A DNA stretch of 64,000 nt from Flavonifractor sp. An10 (GCF_002161215.1 NZ_NFMB01000008.1:124001-188000), one strand, 5' to 3'; counted from the first letter of the stretch, positions 1 to 8,268 are shown. Program-made: numbers and translations. The notes: generated by a model not told the origin, from the letters alone.

Positions 1-2
1 CG

Positions 3-452
3 GTGGACATCACCCTGCGGGCGGAGTACATCCGGCCCGACGGCTCCCGCCTGCCGGTGGAGAGCATGTACGGCCCGGCGGGGATGGACGGCCTGCTGGA
101 CTGCTTCAACTTCGACTGCCTGTCCCGGGAGGAGATGCTGTCTGCCCACCTGTCCCGGCCTGAGGAGGAGCCCGGCCAGCCCTGGCGCCGGCGGCTGATC
201 TCCCGGCGGCAGACCGGCCGCTTCTGCATGGATGAGCTCACCGCCCGGGCCGCGGCCCCGGCGGACTGTCCCAACCGGAGCTTCCAGGTGGTGCTGGTGC
301 TGGAGGGGGAGGGCACCCTCCGCTGGGAGGGCGGCAGCCTGCCCGTCAAGCGGGGGGACGAGCTCTTCGTCCCCCACGGCGTGGAAGCCTACCGCTGCGA
401 GACAGAGGGGAGCTGCCGCCTGCTGGCGTGCGGCGTGCCGGAGGAGGGCTAG
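3..452 (+). CDS. manA: C-terminal part of a cupin-type sugar isomerase (class I mannose-6-phosphate isomerase-like), 5' partial
   Basis: The frame is open at the window edge, so the true start lies upstream and only about 149 C-terminal residues are visible. The last 65 residues form a cupin-like beta region (VVLVLEGEGTLRW, then KRGDELFVPHG), which is how class I phosphomannose isomerases (fructose-6-P to mannose-6-P, zinc enzymes) end. The metal-binding N-terminal cupin is outside the window, so activity cannot be judged. It ends three bases before the next gene and is probably co-transcribed with it. Another cupin-domain sugar isomerase is possible. Confidence 0.55.
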   Translation: MDITLRAEYIRPDGSRLPVESMYGPAGMDGLLDCFNFDCLSREEMLSAHLSRPEEEPGQPWRRRLISRRQTGRFCMDELTARAAAPADCPNRSFQVVLVLEGEGTLRWEGGSLPVKRGDELFVPHGVEAYRCETEGSCRLLACGVPEEG

Positions 453-455
453 AAG

Positions 456-1340
456 GTGGAGCCGCTGAGCATCGCGCTGCTGCAGCTCTCGCCCGCCGGC
501 ACCGTGGCGGGGAATCTGGAGAAGGGGCTGGCGGCCTGCCGCCGGGCCAGAGCCCTGGGGGCGGACATCGCCCTGTTTCCCGAGATGTGGAGCAGCGGCT
601 ACAACATCTGCGGCCGCCCGCCGGAGGTGTGGAAGAGGGAGGCGGTGCCCGCCGGCGGGGACTTCGTCCGCGCCTTTCAGGCCCTGGCGGCGGAGCTGGG
701 CATGGCAATCGGCATCACCTTTCTGGAGGCGTACCAGGGCGGGCCCCGCAACACCCTGACCCTCTTTGACCGGTTTGGCAGAGAGGCGTTCACCTATGCC
801 AAGGTACACACCTGCGACTTCGGGGAGGAGCGGTACCTGACCCCGGGGGATGATTTTTATGTGGCGGAGCTGGACACCGCCAGGGGCCCCGTGCGGGTGG
901 GGGCCATGATCTGCTATGACCGGGAATTTCCGGAGAGCGCCCGGATCCTCATGCTCAAGGGGGCGGAGCTGATCCTGGTGCCCAACGCCTGCCCCATGGA
1001 GCTCAACCGGCTCTCCCAGCTGCGGGGCCGGGCCTTTGAGAACATGACGGCCATCGCCACCTGCAACTACCCGGACACGGTGCCCGACTGCAACGGCCGC
1101 TCCACCGTCTTTGACGGGGTGGCCTATCTCCCGGATCAGGAGGACTCCCGGGACACCTGCATCCTCCGGGCCGGCGGGGAGGAGGGGATCTGCCTGGCCG
1201 CCCTGGATCTGGAGCAGCTGCGGGCCTACCGCGCCAGCGAAGTCCACGGAAACGCCTACCGCCGCCCCGGCAGGTACGGCCTGCTGACCGAGTGTGCAAT
1301 CGAGCCGCCCTTTGTGCGGCCGGACTACCGGCCCTCCTAG
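456..1340 (+). CDS. Carbon-nitrogen hydrolase (nitrilase superfamily amidase)
   Basis: This 294-residue protein has the complete nitrilase-superfamily triad: Glu43 in LFPEMW, Lys116 in YAKVHTCDFGEE and nucleophile Cys153 in AMICYDREFPES. Such cytosolic enzymes cleave non-peptide C-N bonds (omega-amidase, N-carbamoyl-amine amidase and relatives). Length and alpha-beta-beta-alpha layout fit a stand-alone family member. The start is GTG, three bases after the upstream stop, with AAGG close by, so the two genes look like an operon. Specific substrate cannot be read from the sequence; N-carbamoylputrescine amidase-like or omega-amidase-like roles are both open. Confidence 0.8.
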   Translation: MEPLSIALLQLSPAGTVAGNLEKGLAACRRARALGADIALFPEMWSSGYNICGRPPEVWKREAVPAGGDFVRAFQALAAELGMAIGITFLEAYQGGPRNTLTLFDRFGREAFTYAKVHTCDFGEERYLTPGDDFYVAELDTARGPVRVGAMICYDREFPESARILMLKGAELILVPNACPMELNRLSQLRGRAFENMTAIATCNYPDTVPDCNGRSTVFDGVAYLPDQEDSRDTCILRAGGEEGICLAALDLEQLRAYRASEVHGNAYRRPGRYGLLTECAIEPPFVRPDYRPS

Positions 1341-1504
1341 GGCTTGTTTGAAACATGTCAGCATGCCTAATCGGCGGGCCTTTTGCCCCCTGGACGGCGC
1401 AATTTTTCCTTGAAATCCGTCAGGATTCCTGCGAAAAAATTGCTTGCCAGCGGCCCAAAATCCCTCGCCGCTGGACACATCGCCAATTTTCAAACAAGCC
1501 TTAG
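1339..1504. repeat. MITE-like imperfect palindrome with terminal inverted repeats
   Basis: The outer arms read GGCTTGTTTGAAA at the left (from 1341) and TTTCAAACAAGCC at the right (ending about 1500), an exact inverted pair. Inside are further paired segments, for example CAATTTTTCC against GAAAAAATTG around 1400-1440 enclosing AATCC-GTCA-GGATT. The roughly 160 bp unit overlaps the nitrilase stop region and lies in a convergent intergenic space. No coding frame is evident. It looks like a non-autonomous palindromic repeat, but only one copy is seen here. Confidence 0.5.
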
Positions 1505-1513
1505 GGAAACATG

Positions 1514-1552
1514 AGGCCGGGAGCGGAACATAGTTCCGCTCCCGGCCTTTTT
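1514..1552. terminator. Bidirectional intrinsic terminator between nitrilase and livF
   Basis: A perfect 16 bp stem (1514-1529 with 1533-1548, loop ATA) is followed by TTTTT on the plus strand and preceded by A-rich sequence seen from the minus strand. It sits between convergent genes, so it can end both transcripts; the T-run is better for the plus-strand transcript. Confidence 0.85.
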
Positions 1553-1571
1553 GTGCCTTGCTTGGGGGCGC

Positions 1572-2282
1572 TCAACCGCCCAGATATGCCTTTTTGACGG
1601 CCTCGTCGGCCAGCAGTTCCTTACCCGGGCCGGTGAGGGTGACCCGGCCGGTTTCCAGCACGTAGCCCCGGTCGGCCACGCTGAGGGCCATCTGGGCGTT
1701 CTGCTCCACCAGCAGGATGGTGGTGCCCTTCTGGTGCAGGCGCTGGATGATCTCAAAGATCTGCTCCACCAGGATGGGGGCCAGGCCCATGGACGGCTCA
1801 TCCAGCATGAGCAGCTTGGGGTTGGACATGAGGGCGCGGCCCATAGCCAGCATCTGCTGCTCGCCGCCGGACAGGGTGCCCGCCACCTGGCGGCGCCGCT
1901 CCTTCAGGCGGGGAAACTGGTCGTATACCCGCTCCAGATTGGGGGCGATGGTGGAATTGGGCTGGGTGAAGCCGCCCATCTCCAGGTTCTCCTCCACCGT
2001 CATATGCTGGAACACCCGGCGGCCCTCCGGCACCTGGGCCAGGCCCTGGCCCACCAGCTTGGCGGCGGGGACGGACTGGATGGGCTGGCCCAGAAACTCG
2101 ATGGAGCCGGTGCGGGAGTGGAGCAGGCCGGACACGGTCTGCAGGGTGGTGGTCTTGCCGGCGCCGTTGGCGCCGATGAGGGTGACAATCTCCCCCTCGT
2201 CCACGTGGAAGGAGATGTCCTTGACGGCGTGGATGGCGCCGTAATATACATTGATGTTCTTCACATCCAGCATCACAGCCAT
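1572..2282 (-). CDS. livF: Branched-chain amino acid ABC transporter ATP-binding protein LivF
   Basis: One of two cytosolic ATPases of the high-affinity branched-chain amino acid importer. It has Walker A GANGAGKTT (residues 37-45), signature LSGGEQQM (137-144) and Walker B LLMLDEP (157-163); the 236-residue length is typical of LivF. It is the last gene of a five-gene minus-strand operon, 4 bases after livG, and is followed by the shared terminator at 1514-1552. A start at Met4 is also possible. Substrate range could include related hydrophobic amino acids or amides, since the family is broad. Confidence 0.93.
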   Translation of the reverse strand: MAVMLDVKNINVYYGAIHAVKDISFHVDEGEIVTLIGANGAGKTTTLQTVSGLLHSRTGSIEFLGQPIQSVPAAKLVGQGLAQVPEGRRVFQHMTVEENLEMGGFTQPNSTIAPNLERVYDQFPRLKERRRQVAGTLSGGEQQMLAMGRALMSNPKLLMLDEPSMGLAPILVEQIFEIIQRLHQKGTTILLVEQNAQMALSVADRGYVLETGRVTLTGPGKELLADEAVKKAYLGG

Positions 2283-2286
2283 GCCG

Positions 2287-3135
2287 TCACACCTCCTTTC
2301 CGTTGCCCAGGTAGGCCTTGATGACCTCCGGGTTGTTCTGGATCTCCGTGGGGGTGCCCTTGGCGATGATCTGGCCGAAGTTGAGCACGCAGATGCCCTC
2401 GCAGATGCCCATGACCAGGCTCATGTCGTGCTCAATGAGCAGGATGGCAATCTGGAAGGTGTCGCGGATCTTGACGATGTTCTCCATCAGCTCCGCCGTC
2501 TCGGACGGGTTCATGCCCGCCGCCGGCTCGTCCAGCAGCAGCAGGGAGGGGTTGGTGCCCAGGGCCCGGACGATCTCCAGCCGCCGCTGGGCGCCGTAGG
2601 GGAGTGAACCCGCCTTGGCGTTGGCCAGATCCTGCATGTCAAAGAGGGAGAGCAGCTCCAGCGCCCGCTGGTGGGCGATCTTCTCCTCCCGCCAGTAGGA
2701 GGGCAGGCGGAGCACGCTGCTGAGCATGCCGGAGTGGATGGTGTTGTGCATGCCGATCTTCACGTTGTCCTCCACGGACAGGTTGTCGAAGAGGCGGATG
2801 TTCTGGAAGGTGCGGGCGATGCCCATGCGGTTGACCTGGGCGGTGGTCTTGCCGGCGGTGTCCAGCCCGTCCAGCAGGATGGTGCCCCGGGTGGGCTGGT
2901 ACACCTTGGTCAGCAGGTTGAACACCGTGGTCTTGCCCGCGCCGTTGGGGCCGATGAGGCCGGCAATTTCGGTGCGGCCGATGGCCATGTTGAACTCGTT
3001 GACGGCGGTGAGGCCGCCGAAGTCAATGCCCAGGTGCTGGGCCTCCAGGATGGGGCTCTTGTCCACGTCCCGCTCGGGGATCTTGTTGACGCTGGGCACG
3101 GGAACCAGCTTGGTCTCCGGACGCTTGTTACTCAT
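2287..3135 (-). CDS. livG: Branched-chain amino acid ABC transporter ATP-binding protein LivG
   Basis: The second ATPase of the LIV importer, 282 residues. Walker A GPNGAGKTT lies at about 62-70, followed by the Q-loop region, a signature of the form LPYGAQRR and Walker B LLLLDEPAAGMNP. The usual LivG core is preceded by about 28 extra N-terminal residues rich in K/E/D, which is unusual; an internal start near the core is possible but has no obvious better ribosome site. The gene overlaps the end of livM by 8 bases, indicating translational coupling. Confidence 0.93.
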   Translation of the reverse strand: MSNKRPETKLVPVPSVNKIPERDVDKSPILEAQHLGIDFGGLTAVNEFNMAIGRTEIAGLIGPNGAGKTTVFNLLTKVYQPTRGTILLDGLDTAGKTTAQVNRMGIARTFQNIRLFDNLSVEDNVKIGMHNTIHSGMLSSVLRLPSYWREEKIAHQRALELLSLFDMQDLANAKAGSLPYGAQRRLEIVRALGTNPSLLLLDEPAAGMNPSETAELMENIVKIRDTFQIAILLIEHDMSLVMGICEGICVLNFGQIIAKGTPTEIQNNPEVIKAYLGNGKEV

Positions 3136-4234
3136 GGCTGCCGCCTCCTTTCACCGCGCGGACGGCAGAGCCGTCCTCCTTCTCCCGCCGGAACAGGCGG
3201 GTGAAGAAGCTCCGCAGGATGGGGTTGTGGGTGGCCAGCATCACCAGGATCAGCACGATGGCATACACCAGCATGCGGTAGTCGGAGAACTGGCGCAGGG
3301 CCTCAGGCAGGACATAGAGCACCACCGTGGCGATGATGGAGCCCCACATGTTGCCCAGCCCGCCCAGCACCACGTAGACCAGCACCAGAATGGAGGTGTT
3401 GAAGTCGAACTGGGCGGCGCTGACGCTGGAGTAGTTCAGGCCGAACAGGGCGCCGGCGGCCCCCGCCAGGGCGGCGGAGGTGACGAAGGCGATGAGCTTG
3501 TATTTGGTCACGTTGATGCCCACGCTCTCGGCGGCGATGCGGTTGTCCCGGATGGCCATCACCGCCCGGCCGGTGCGGGAGCGCACCAGGTTGAGCACCA
3601 CAATCAGGGTGATCATCACCAGCACAAAGCCCACCACGAAGGTGGCGATGCGGTCGTTGCCGGAGGCGCCCTGGGCGCCCTTGATGATCTCAATGCCGTT
3701 CTCGCTCAGGCCCAGGCTGTCGATGCTCTTGGTGCCGTCAAAGTTCAGAGCGATGTGCAGGCCCCGCTCGTCCCAGCCCACCAGCAGGCAGTTGATGATA
3801 TCCTTGATGATCTCACCGAAGGCCAGGGTGACAATGGCCAGGTAGTCGCCCCGCAGGCGGAGCACCGGGATGCCCACCACCAGGCCCACCACGGCGGCGA
3901 AGATGGTGCCCACCACCAGGGAGAGCACGATGCGCACCAGCTCGCTGGACACGGAGGCGGACAGGCACATGGAGGTGATGATGCCGGTGAAGGCACCCAC
4001 GCTCATGAAGCCGGCGTGGCCCAGGCTCAGCTCGCCCAGCACGCCCACCGTCAGGTTCAGGGACAGGGACATGCAGATGTAGCAGCAGATGGGCACCAGC
4101 ATGCCGGTGATTGACCGGCTCAGCAGCCCCATGGACTGGCAGAGCATCACGATGACAAATGCCAGCACAACCCCCGCATAGGTGGCGTAGTCCACCTTGG
4201 TGGCGGTTTTCATAGTCTTGAAATACTGTTTCAT
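3128..4234 (-). CDS. livM: Branched-chain amino acid ABC transporter permease LivM
   Basis: A 368-residue polytopic membrane protein with about eight to ten hydrophobic segments, running from residue 15 to 345. The conserved LivM cytoplasmic loop is visible around GRAVMAIRDNRIAAESVGINV, split here as GRAVMAIRDNRI plus AAESVGINV, which contacts the ATPases. It pairs with LivH to form the translocation channel. The hydrophilic C-terminus (RREKEDGSAVRAVKGGG) is a short extension. It lies 12 bases after livH and overlaps livG. Confidence 0.92.
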   Translation of the reverse strand: MKQYFKTMKTATKVDYATYAGVVLAFVIVMLCQSMGLLSRSITGMLVPICCYICMSLSLNLTVGVLGELSLGHAGFMSVGAFTGIITSMCLSASVSSELVRIVLSLVVGTIFAAVVGLVVGIPVLRLRGDYLAIVTLAFGEIIKDIINCLLVGWDERGLHIALNFDGTKSIDSLGLSENGIEIIKGAQGASGNDRIATFVVGFVLVMITLIVVLNLVRSRTGRAVMAIRDNRIAAESVGINVTKYKLIAFVTSAALAGAAGALFGLNYSSVSAAQFDFNTSILVLVYVVLGGLGNMWGSIIATVVLYVLPEALRQFSDYRMLVYAIVLILVMLATHNPILRSFFTRLFRREKEDGSAVRAVKGGGSHE

Positions 4235-4246
4235 ATCCCGGCCACC

Positions 4247-5167
4247 TCACACTTTCTCCGGCACGTACTTGCCCAGCAGGCCGGACGGCTTCACCAGCAG
4301 CACCACGATGAGCACCGCGAACAGGATGGCGTTGGACAGCTGGGTGGAGATGTACGCCTGGGCTATGGCCTCAATGATGCCCAGCAGGATGCCGCCCAGG
4401 AAGGCCCCGGGGATGGAGCCGATGCCGCCGAACACGGCGGCGGTGAAGGCCTTGATGCCGGGCATGGAGCCGGTGGTGGGCTGGAGCACCGGGGAATAGG
4501 AGCACATCAGCACGCCGGCGATGGCCGCCAGGGCGGAGCCGATGGCAAAGGTCATGGAGATGGTGGAGTTGACGTTGATGCCCATGAGCTGGGCCGCCCC
4601 CTGATCCTCGGAGCAGGCCCGCATGGCCTTGCCCATCTTGCTCCGTCCGGTAAAGAGGGTCAGAGCCACCATGATGACCACGCAGGCCACGATGGTCAGC
4701 AGGGCCACGAAGGAGATGCGCAGCTGCCCGCCGAAGAGGGTCAGCTGCCCGCTGACCACGGGGGTGAAGTTCTTGGGGTTGGCCCCGAAGAGGAGCTGGG
4801 CCGCGTTCTGGAGAAAATAGCTCACGCCGATGGCGGTGATGAGCACCGCCAGGGAGCCGGCCCGCCGCAGGGGCTTGTAGGCCAGGGCCTCAATAATGAC
4901 GCCCAGCACGCCGCACACCACCATGGCCAGGATCACGCACACCAGGGTGGACAGCCCGGAGGCCAGGGCGGAGGGATTGTCCCCCAGCAGGCTGCTGCGC
5001 GCAAAGTTGGTGGCGTAGAACACCACATAACCGCCCACCATGATGACGTCGCCGTGGGCGAAGTTGAGCATCTTGGCGATGCCGTACACCATGGTGTAGC
5101 CCAGGGCGATGATGGCGTAGATGCTCCCCAGACTGATGCCGTTGATCAGGTAGGATAAAAATTCCAT
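4247..5167 (-). CDS. livH: Branched-chain amino acid ABC transporter permease LivH
   Basis: A 306-residue inner-membrane permease of the LIV importer. The N-terminus (ISLGSIYAIIALGYTMVYG, then LNFAHGDVIMVG) is the family hallmark, and MRACSEDQGAAQLMGIN is the EAA-like loop that engages LivF/LivG. About eight membrane segments are visible. It is the second gene of the operon, separated from livK by a 150-base gap that holds a strong hairpin. Confidence 0.93.
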   Translation of the reverse strand: MEFLSYLINGISLGSIYAIIALGYTMVYGIAKMLNFAHGDVIMVGGYVVFYATNFARSSLLGDNPSALASGLSTLVCVILAMVVCGVLGVIIEALAYKPLRRAGSLAVLITAIGVSYFLQNAAQLLFGANPKNFTPVVSGQLTLFGGQLRISFVALLTIVACVVIMVALTLFTGRSKMGKAMRACSEDQGAAQLMGINVNSTISMTFAIGSALAAIAGVLMCSYSPVLQPTTGSMPGIKAFTAAVFGGIGSIPGAFLGGILLGIIEAIAQAYISTQLSNAILFAVLIVVLLVKPSGLLGKYVPEKV

Positions 5168-5252
5168 TCGCTCTTACACCTCTCTCTTTCCTGGCAGAGG
5201 CCGGGGCGGCGTGAACGACGGACGCCGCGCCGCTCCGGTTTCTGTCAGGAAA

Positions 5253-5292
5253 CGCAGAGAGCTGCCGGGCTACCCCGGCAGCCTGCTCTGCG
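5253..5292 (-). other. Intercistronic hairpin between livK and livH
   Basis: Inner stem GCTGCCGGG/CCCGGCAGC (5261-5269 with 5274-5282) is extended by CGCAGAG/CTCTGCG (5253-5259 with 5286-5292). No proper T-run follows on the minus strand (CGTTTCC). Such hairpins between a binding-protein gene and its permeases commonly stabilise the upstream mRNA or cause partial termination, giving more binding protein than permease. Confidence 0.6.
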
Positions 5293-5317
5293 CTTGTTTG
5301 ATTTCTGTTGCGGGGAA

Positions 5318-6541
5318 TCAGGGGGTGACGTAGACGCCGTTCTCGATGATGACGGCGGCGGGATCCTTGGACACGGCGCCGTTGTCGTCCCAGGTCATCT
5401 CGGATCCGGCGCTGGTCAGGCCCACCACGGACAGGTCGCCCATGGCGGCGATCAGCGCGTCACAGATCTCCTCGTTGGACATGTCGGAGGTGACGCCGGC
5501 GGCCTGGATGGCCTCATAGATGATGTAGATGCCGTCATAGGCGTCGGCGGCGAACTGGTTGGGGATGTCCTCGAAGCGGCTCTGATACTCCGTCACGAAG
5601 GCCTGGGTGGCCTCGTCCTCCGCGTCGGCGGAGAAGGGGGTCAGCAGGTACACGCCCTCGGCCAGGCTGGTGTCGAAGCCGTCCACGGTGAGGATGCCGT
5701 CCATGCCGTCCACGCCGAAGAAGGTGGGCTCATAGCCCATGGCGTTGGCCTGGGTCAGGATGACGGAGGCGGGGGTGTAGTAGATGGGCAGGAAGATCAT
5801 ATCGGCCCCCGCGGACTGGGCAGCGGTCAGCTGGTTGTTGAAGTCGGTCTGGCTGGCCTCGGTAAAGGTGCCCTCATAGACGATGGACATGCCCCGGTTC
5901 TCCGCCTCGGCCACGAAGTTGTCCCGGATGCCCTGGGAGTACTGGTCGTCGTTCTTGTAGATGATGGCGATCTGGGGATTCTCAAAGTTCTCGTCGATGT
6001 ACTGGGCGGAACGGGTGCCCTGGTTGGAGTCGGTGAAGCACACCTGGTACACGTTGTCGTTGCCCTCAATGACGTCGTCGCCGGAGCCGGAGGGGGTCAG
6101 GGTGAACACCCGCTCGTCATAGGTGTAGGGCACCACGGCCAGGGCGGGCTGGGTGGTGACGGTGCCCAGCAGAATCTGCATCCCCTGATCCATCAGGTTA
6201 TTGTAGGCGTTGACGGCGGTCTCGGCGTCGTTGGTGTCGTCCTGGGTGATCAGCTCGAGCTGGACAGGGCCGCCCAGGGCGTTGATCTCCTCCACGGCGA
6301 TCTGGGCCGCATTGGCCACGGCGGTGCCGTAGATGGCCGCGCCGCCGGTCAGGGGGCCGATCATGCCGATGGTAAAGGTGCCGCTGGCCTCGCCGGCGGC
6401 GGCGGAGCTGGTGTTCTCCGCGGCCGGAGTCCCGGAAGCGGGGGTCTCAGACGTGCCGCCGTTTCCGCCGCCGCAGCCGGCCAGCAGGGACAGACACAGC
6501 GCGCCCGTCATGGCAAGAGACAGGATGCGAGTCTTTTTCAT
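5318..6541 (-). CDS. livK: Branched-chain amino acid-binding lipoprotein (LivK/LivJ type)
   Basis: The start at 6541 (MKKTRILSLAMTGALC...) was chosen because AAGGAGG lies 8 bases upstream and it begins a lipoprotein signal with lipobox LLAGC; a longer in-frame extension upstream has no such signals. The mature 407-residue protein has a Thr/Ser/Ala-rich spacer, then the periplasmic-binding-protein type I fold starting GTFTIGMIGPLTGGAAIYG, with a DDTNDAETAVNAYNNLM helix and Y/D ligand-pocket motifs. It captures branched-chain amino acids outside the membrane and delivers them to LivHM. Confidence 0.93.
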   Translation of the reverse strand: MKKTRILSLAMTGALCLSLLAGCGGGNGGTSETPASGTPAAENTSSAAAGEASGTFTIGMIGPLTGGAAIYGTAVANAAQIAVEEINALGGPVQLELITQDDTNDAETAVNAYNNLMDQGMQILLGTVTTQPALAVVPYTYDERVFTLTPSGSGDDVIEGNDNVYQVCFTDSNQGTRSAQYIDENFENPQIAIIYKNDDQYSQGIRDNFVAEAENRGMSIVYEGTFTEASQTDFNNQLTAAQSAGADMIFLPIYYTPASVILTQANAMGYEPTFFGVDGMDGILTVDGFDTSLAEGVYLLTPFSADAEDEATQAFVTEYQSRFEDIPNQFAADAYDGIYIIYEAIQAAGVTSDMSNEEICDALIAAMGDLSVVGLTSAGSEMTWDDNGAVSKDPAAVIIENGVYVTP

Positions 6542-6566
6542 GGTATCTTCCTCCTTGATGAAGTTG

Positions 6567-6601
6567 TTGACAATTATATGCGCCGCAGGGGGAATTGTCA
6601 A
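6567..6601. promoter_or_regulatory. Perfect 9+9 bp palindrome overlapping the livK promoter (candidate operator)
   Basis: TTGACAATT (6567-6575) and AATTGTCAA (6593-6601) are exact inverted repeats separated by 17 bases. The right arm contains the -35 box and the left arm contains part of the -10 box of the livK promoter, so a dimeric regulator bound here would block initiation. No known regulator motif is recognised. Confidence 0.45.
6573..6601 (-). promoter_or_regulatory. Sigma-A promoter of the livKHMGF operon
   Basis: On the minus strand, TTGACA (6601-6596) and TATAAT (6578-6573) are separated by exactly 17 bases, a perfect consensus. It sits about 32 bases upstream of the livK start. Confidence 0.9.
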
Positions 6602-6608
6602 CCTGCAA

Positions 6609-6644
6609 AATGCACAATGGCGTCCCGGGGCGGGACGCCATTGT
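6609..6644 (-). terminator. Terminator of the esterase-SDR operon
   Basis: A 13 bp perfect stem (6614-6626 with 6632-6644, loop GGGGC) lies 30 bases after the SDR stop, followed on the minus strand by GCATTTTGC, a modest T-run. It lies just upstream of the livK promoter and insulates it. Confidence 0.7.
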
Positions 6645-6674
6645 CGGAAATATGAACAATTTGTAAAAAGCACC

Positions 6675-7397
6675 TCAGATGACCAGCCCGCCGTTGGGGG
6701 CGAGCACCTGCCCGGTGACAAACCGGGCCGCGTCCGAGGCCAGGTACCACATGGCCTCCGCCACATCCTCCGGCGTGCCGATGGTGCCCAGGGGGGTCTC
6801 CTCCGCCAGGGCGGCCATGGTCTCCCCGTCCAGATGGGCGTTCATGTCGGTCTGGATGACCCCCGGCGACACACAGTTCACCGTGATCCCAGAGGGCCCG
6901 AGCTCCTTGGCCAGAGCCTTTGTAAGCCCTATCACAGCGGCCTTTGCGGCGGAATAGGCCGCCTCGCAGGAGCCGCCCACCTGTCCCCACATGGAGGACA
7001 CGGTGAGGATCTTCCCCGCCTTCCGGTGGATGAAGTGGGGCAGGGCTGCCCGGATGGTGTGGAACACCCCGTCCACATTGACCGCGAAGATGCGCCGCCA
7101 GTCCTCGTCGGTCAAATCGCCAAACAATTTCTGCTGGGCCACCCCGGCGTTACATATCAGAATGTCAAGTTGACAAAATTTATCCAACACATTGTCAACC
7201 ATTTTCCCCACCTGAACCGGGTCGGACACGTCGGCCTGCACCGCCCAGCCGCCAATCTCCGCCGCCAGGGCCTCCGCCTGCTCCCGGGAGCGGTGGTAGT
7301 TCACCACCACCCTGCACCCCCCGGCGGCGAACCGCCGGGCCGCCGCCGCGCCGATGCCCCGGCTGGCGCCGGTGATCAGCACCACCTTCTGCTCCAT
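6675..7397 (-). CDS. Short-chain dehydrogenase/reductase (3-oxoacyl-ACP reductase FabG-like)
   Basis: A 240-residue NAD(P)H-dependent SDR: cofactor motif TGASRGIG (9-16), NAG (83-85), and catalytic Ser135, Tyr148, Lys152 in YxxxK. The sequence is FabG-like along its length, ending in the typical MWYLASDAARFVTGQVLAPNGG. Outside a fatty-acid cluster and coupled to an esterase, it may instead reduce a small hydroxy/oxo compound. It starts one base after the upstream esterase stop. A stretch at 7160-7200 is notably AT-rich relative to the rest of the gene. Confidence 0.85.
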   Translation of the reverse strand: MEQKVVLITGASRGIGAAAARRFAAGGCRVVVNYHRSREQAEALAAEIGGWAVQADVSDPVQVGKMVDNVLDKFCQLDILICNAGVAQQKLFGDLTDEDWRRIFAVNVDGVFHTIRAALPHFIHRKAGKILTVSSMWGQVGGSCEAAYSAAKAAVIGLTKALAKELGPSGITVNCVSPGVIQTDMNAHLDGETMAALAEETPLGTIGTPEDVAEAMWYLASDAARFVTGQVLAPNGGLVI

Positions 7398-7398
7398 G

Positions 7399-8184
7399 TC
7401 AGCTCCGTCCTTTCAGCCAGTCCACGCACAGCCCGTGCCAGGCCGCCGCGTGGGCGTTGTAGTGGGCCTCGTCCCGGGCGCTCTCCCGGTCGGCCAGCCC
7501 CATGGCGTGGGGCCCGTCCTGGAAGAGGTGCAGCTCGAAGGGCACCCCGTTTTCCCGCAGCGCCCGGGCGTAGTCCAGGGTGTTCTCCGCCGGCACCGTG
7601 GCGTCCCCAGCCGTGGCCCACAGAAAGGCGGGGGGGTGGTCGGGCCGCACCCGCCGATCCAGCCGCAGCGCCTCCCCGCCGCCCAGGGGGGAGAGGTAGC
7701 GCCCCTCGTTCACCACCGGGTAGCACAGGATGGACGCGTCGGGCCGCACCTGCGCCGGGGCCAGGCCCGGTGCCTCCTTTAATATAATGTGATCCCACAG
7801 GCAGGACAGGCACCCCGCCAGGTGCCCCCCGGCGGAGAAGCCGCACACCGCCACCCGGTCGGGCCGGAAGCCGTACGTCCCGGCGCGGCTCCGCAGCCAG
7901 GCCAGGGCCGCCGCCCCCTCCAGAAACTGCCGGGGCCACCGGGCGGGCAGCACGCTGTAGGACAGCACAAAGGCCTGCACTCCCGCCGCTGCGAAGGCCA
8001 GGGCCACCGGCTCCCCCTCCGCCGGGGCGATGCGCTCATACCCCCCGCCGGGGAGGATCAGCACCGCCCACCGCGCCCCGTCGTCGGCCAGCAGCCCCGT
8101 CCGGCCCCGGCAGTACGCGGTGAGCACCGCCTCCGTCTCCAGCCCCGGGCAAAGCTCCGCCAGGGGCATCCGCTCACCCAGCAT
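7399..8184 (-). CDS. Alpha/beta hydrolase, acetyl-esterase-like (BD-FAE/AXE type)
   Basis: A 261-residue cytosolic alpha/beta hydrolase. The oxyanion motif PGGGY (45-49), nucleophile elbow GFSAG (Ser117), acid Asp194 in AGDATVP and His226 in PHAMG make a complete triad. The HPPAFLWAT segment and PHAMG ending are typical of small acetyl-xylan/acetyl esterases of gut Clostridia that remove acetyl groups from sugars. Its promoter region was hit by the insertion sequence immediately upstream. It is translationally linked to the SDR gene. Confidence 0.8.
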   Translation of the reverse strand: MLGERMPLAELCPGLETEAVLTAYCRGRTGLLADDGARWAVLILPGGGYERIAPAEGEPVALAFAAAGVQAFVLSYSVLPARWPRQFLEGAAALAWLRSRAGTYGFRPDRVAVCGFSAGGHLAGCLSCLWDHIILKEAPGLAPAQVRPDASILCYPVVNEGRYLSPLGGGEALRLDRRVRPDHPPAFLWATAGDATVPAENTLDYARALRENGVPFELHLFQDGPHAMGLADRESARDEAHYNAHAAAWHGLCVDWLKGRS

Positions 8185-8223
8185 CGGCGCTCCCTCCTCT
8201 CCTGATCAGATCTGGACAATCCG

Positions 8224-8252
8224 AGTATATCAGCCCCCGGCCCTGTTGAAAA
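8224..8252 (-). promoter_or_regulatory. Probable promoter of the esterase-SDR operon
   Basis: On the minus strand TATACT (8229-8224) lies 17 bases from TTTTCA (8252-8247), a weak -35. The -35 lies inside the left copy of the IS target duplication, so the promoter survives the insertion. Confidence 0.45.
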
Positions 8253-8268
8253 GGGGAAAATGAAAAAA
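8243..8268. repeat. Left copy of the 26 bp target-site duplication
   Basis: This 26 bp A-rich segment (beginning CTGTTGAAAAGGGG) directly abuts the left end of the insertion sequence and is identical to 9320-9345 at the right end. Confidence 0.85.
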
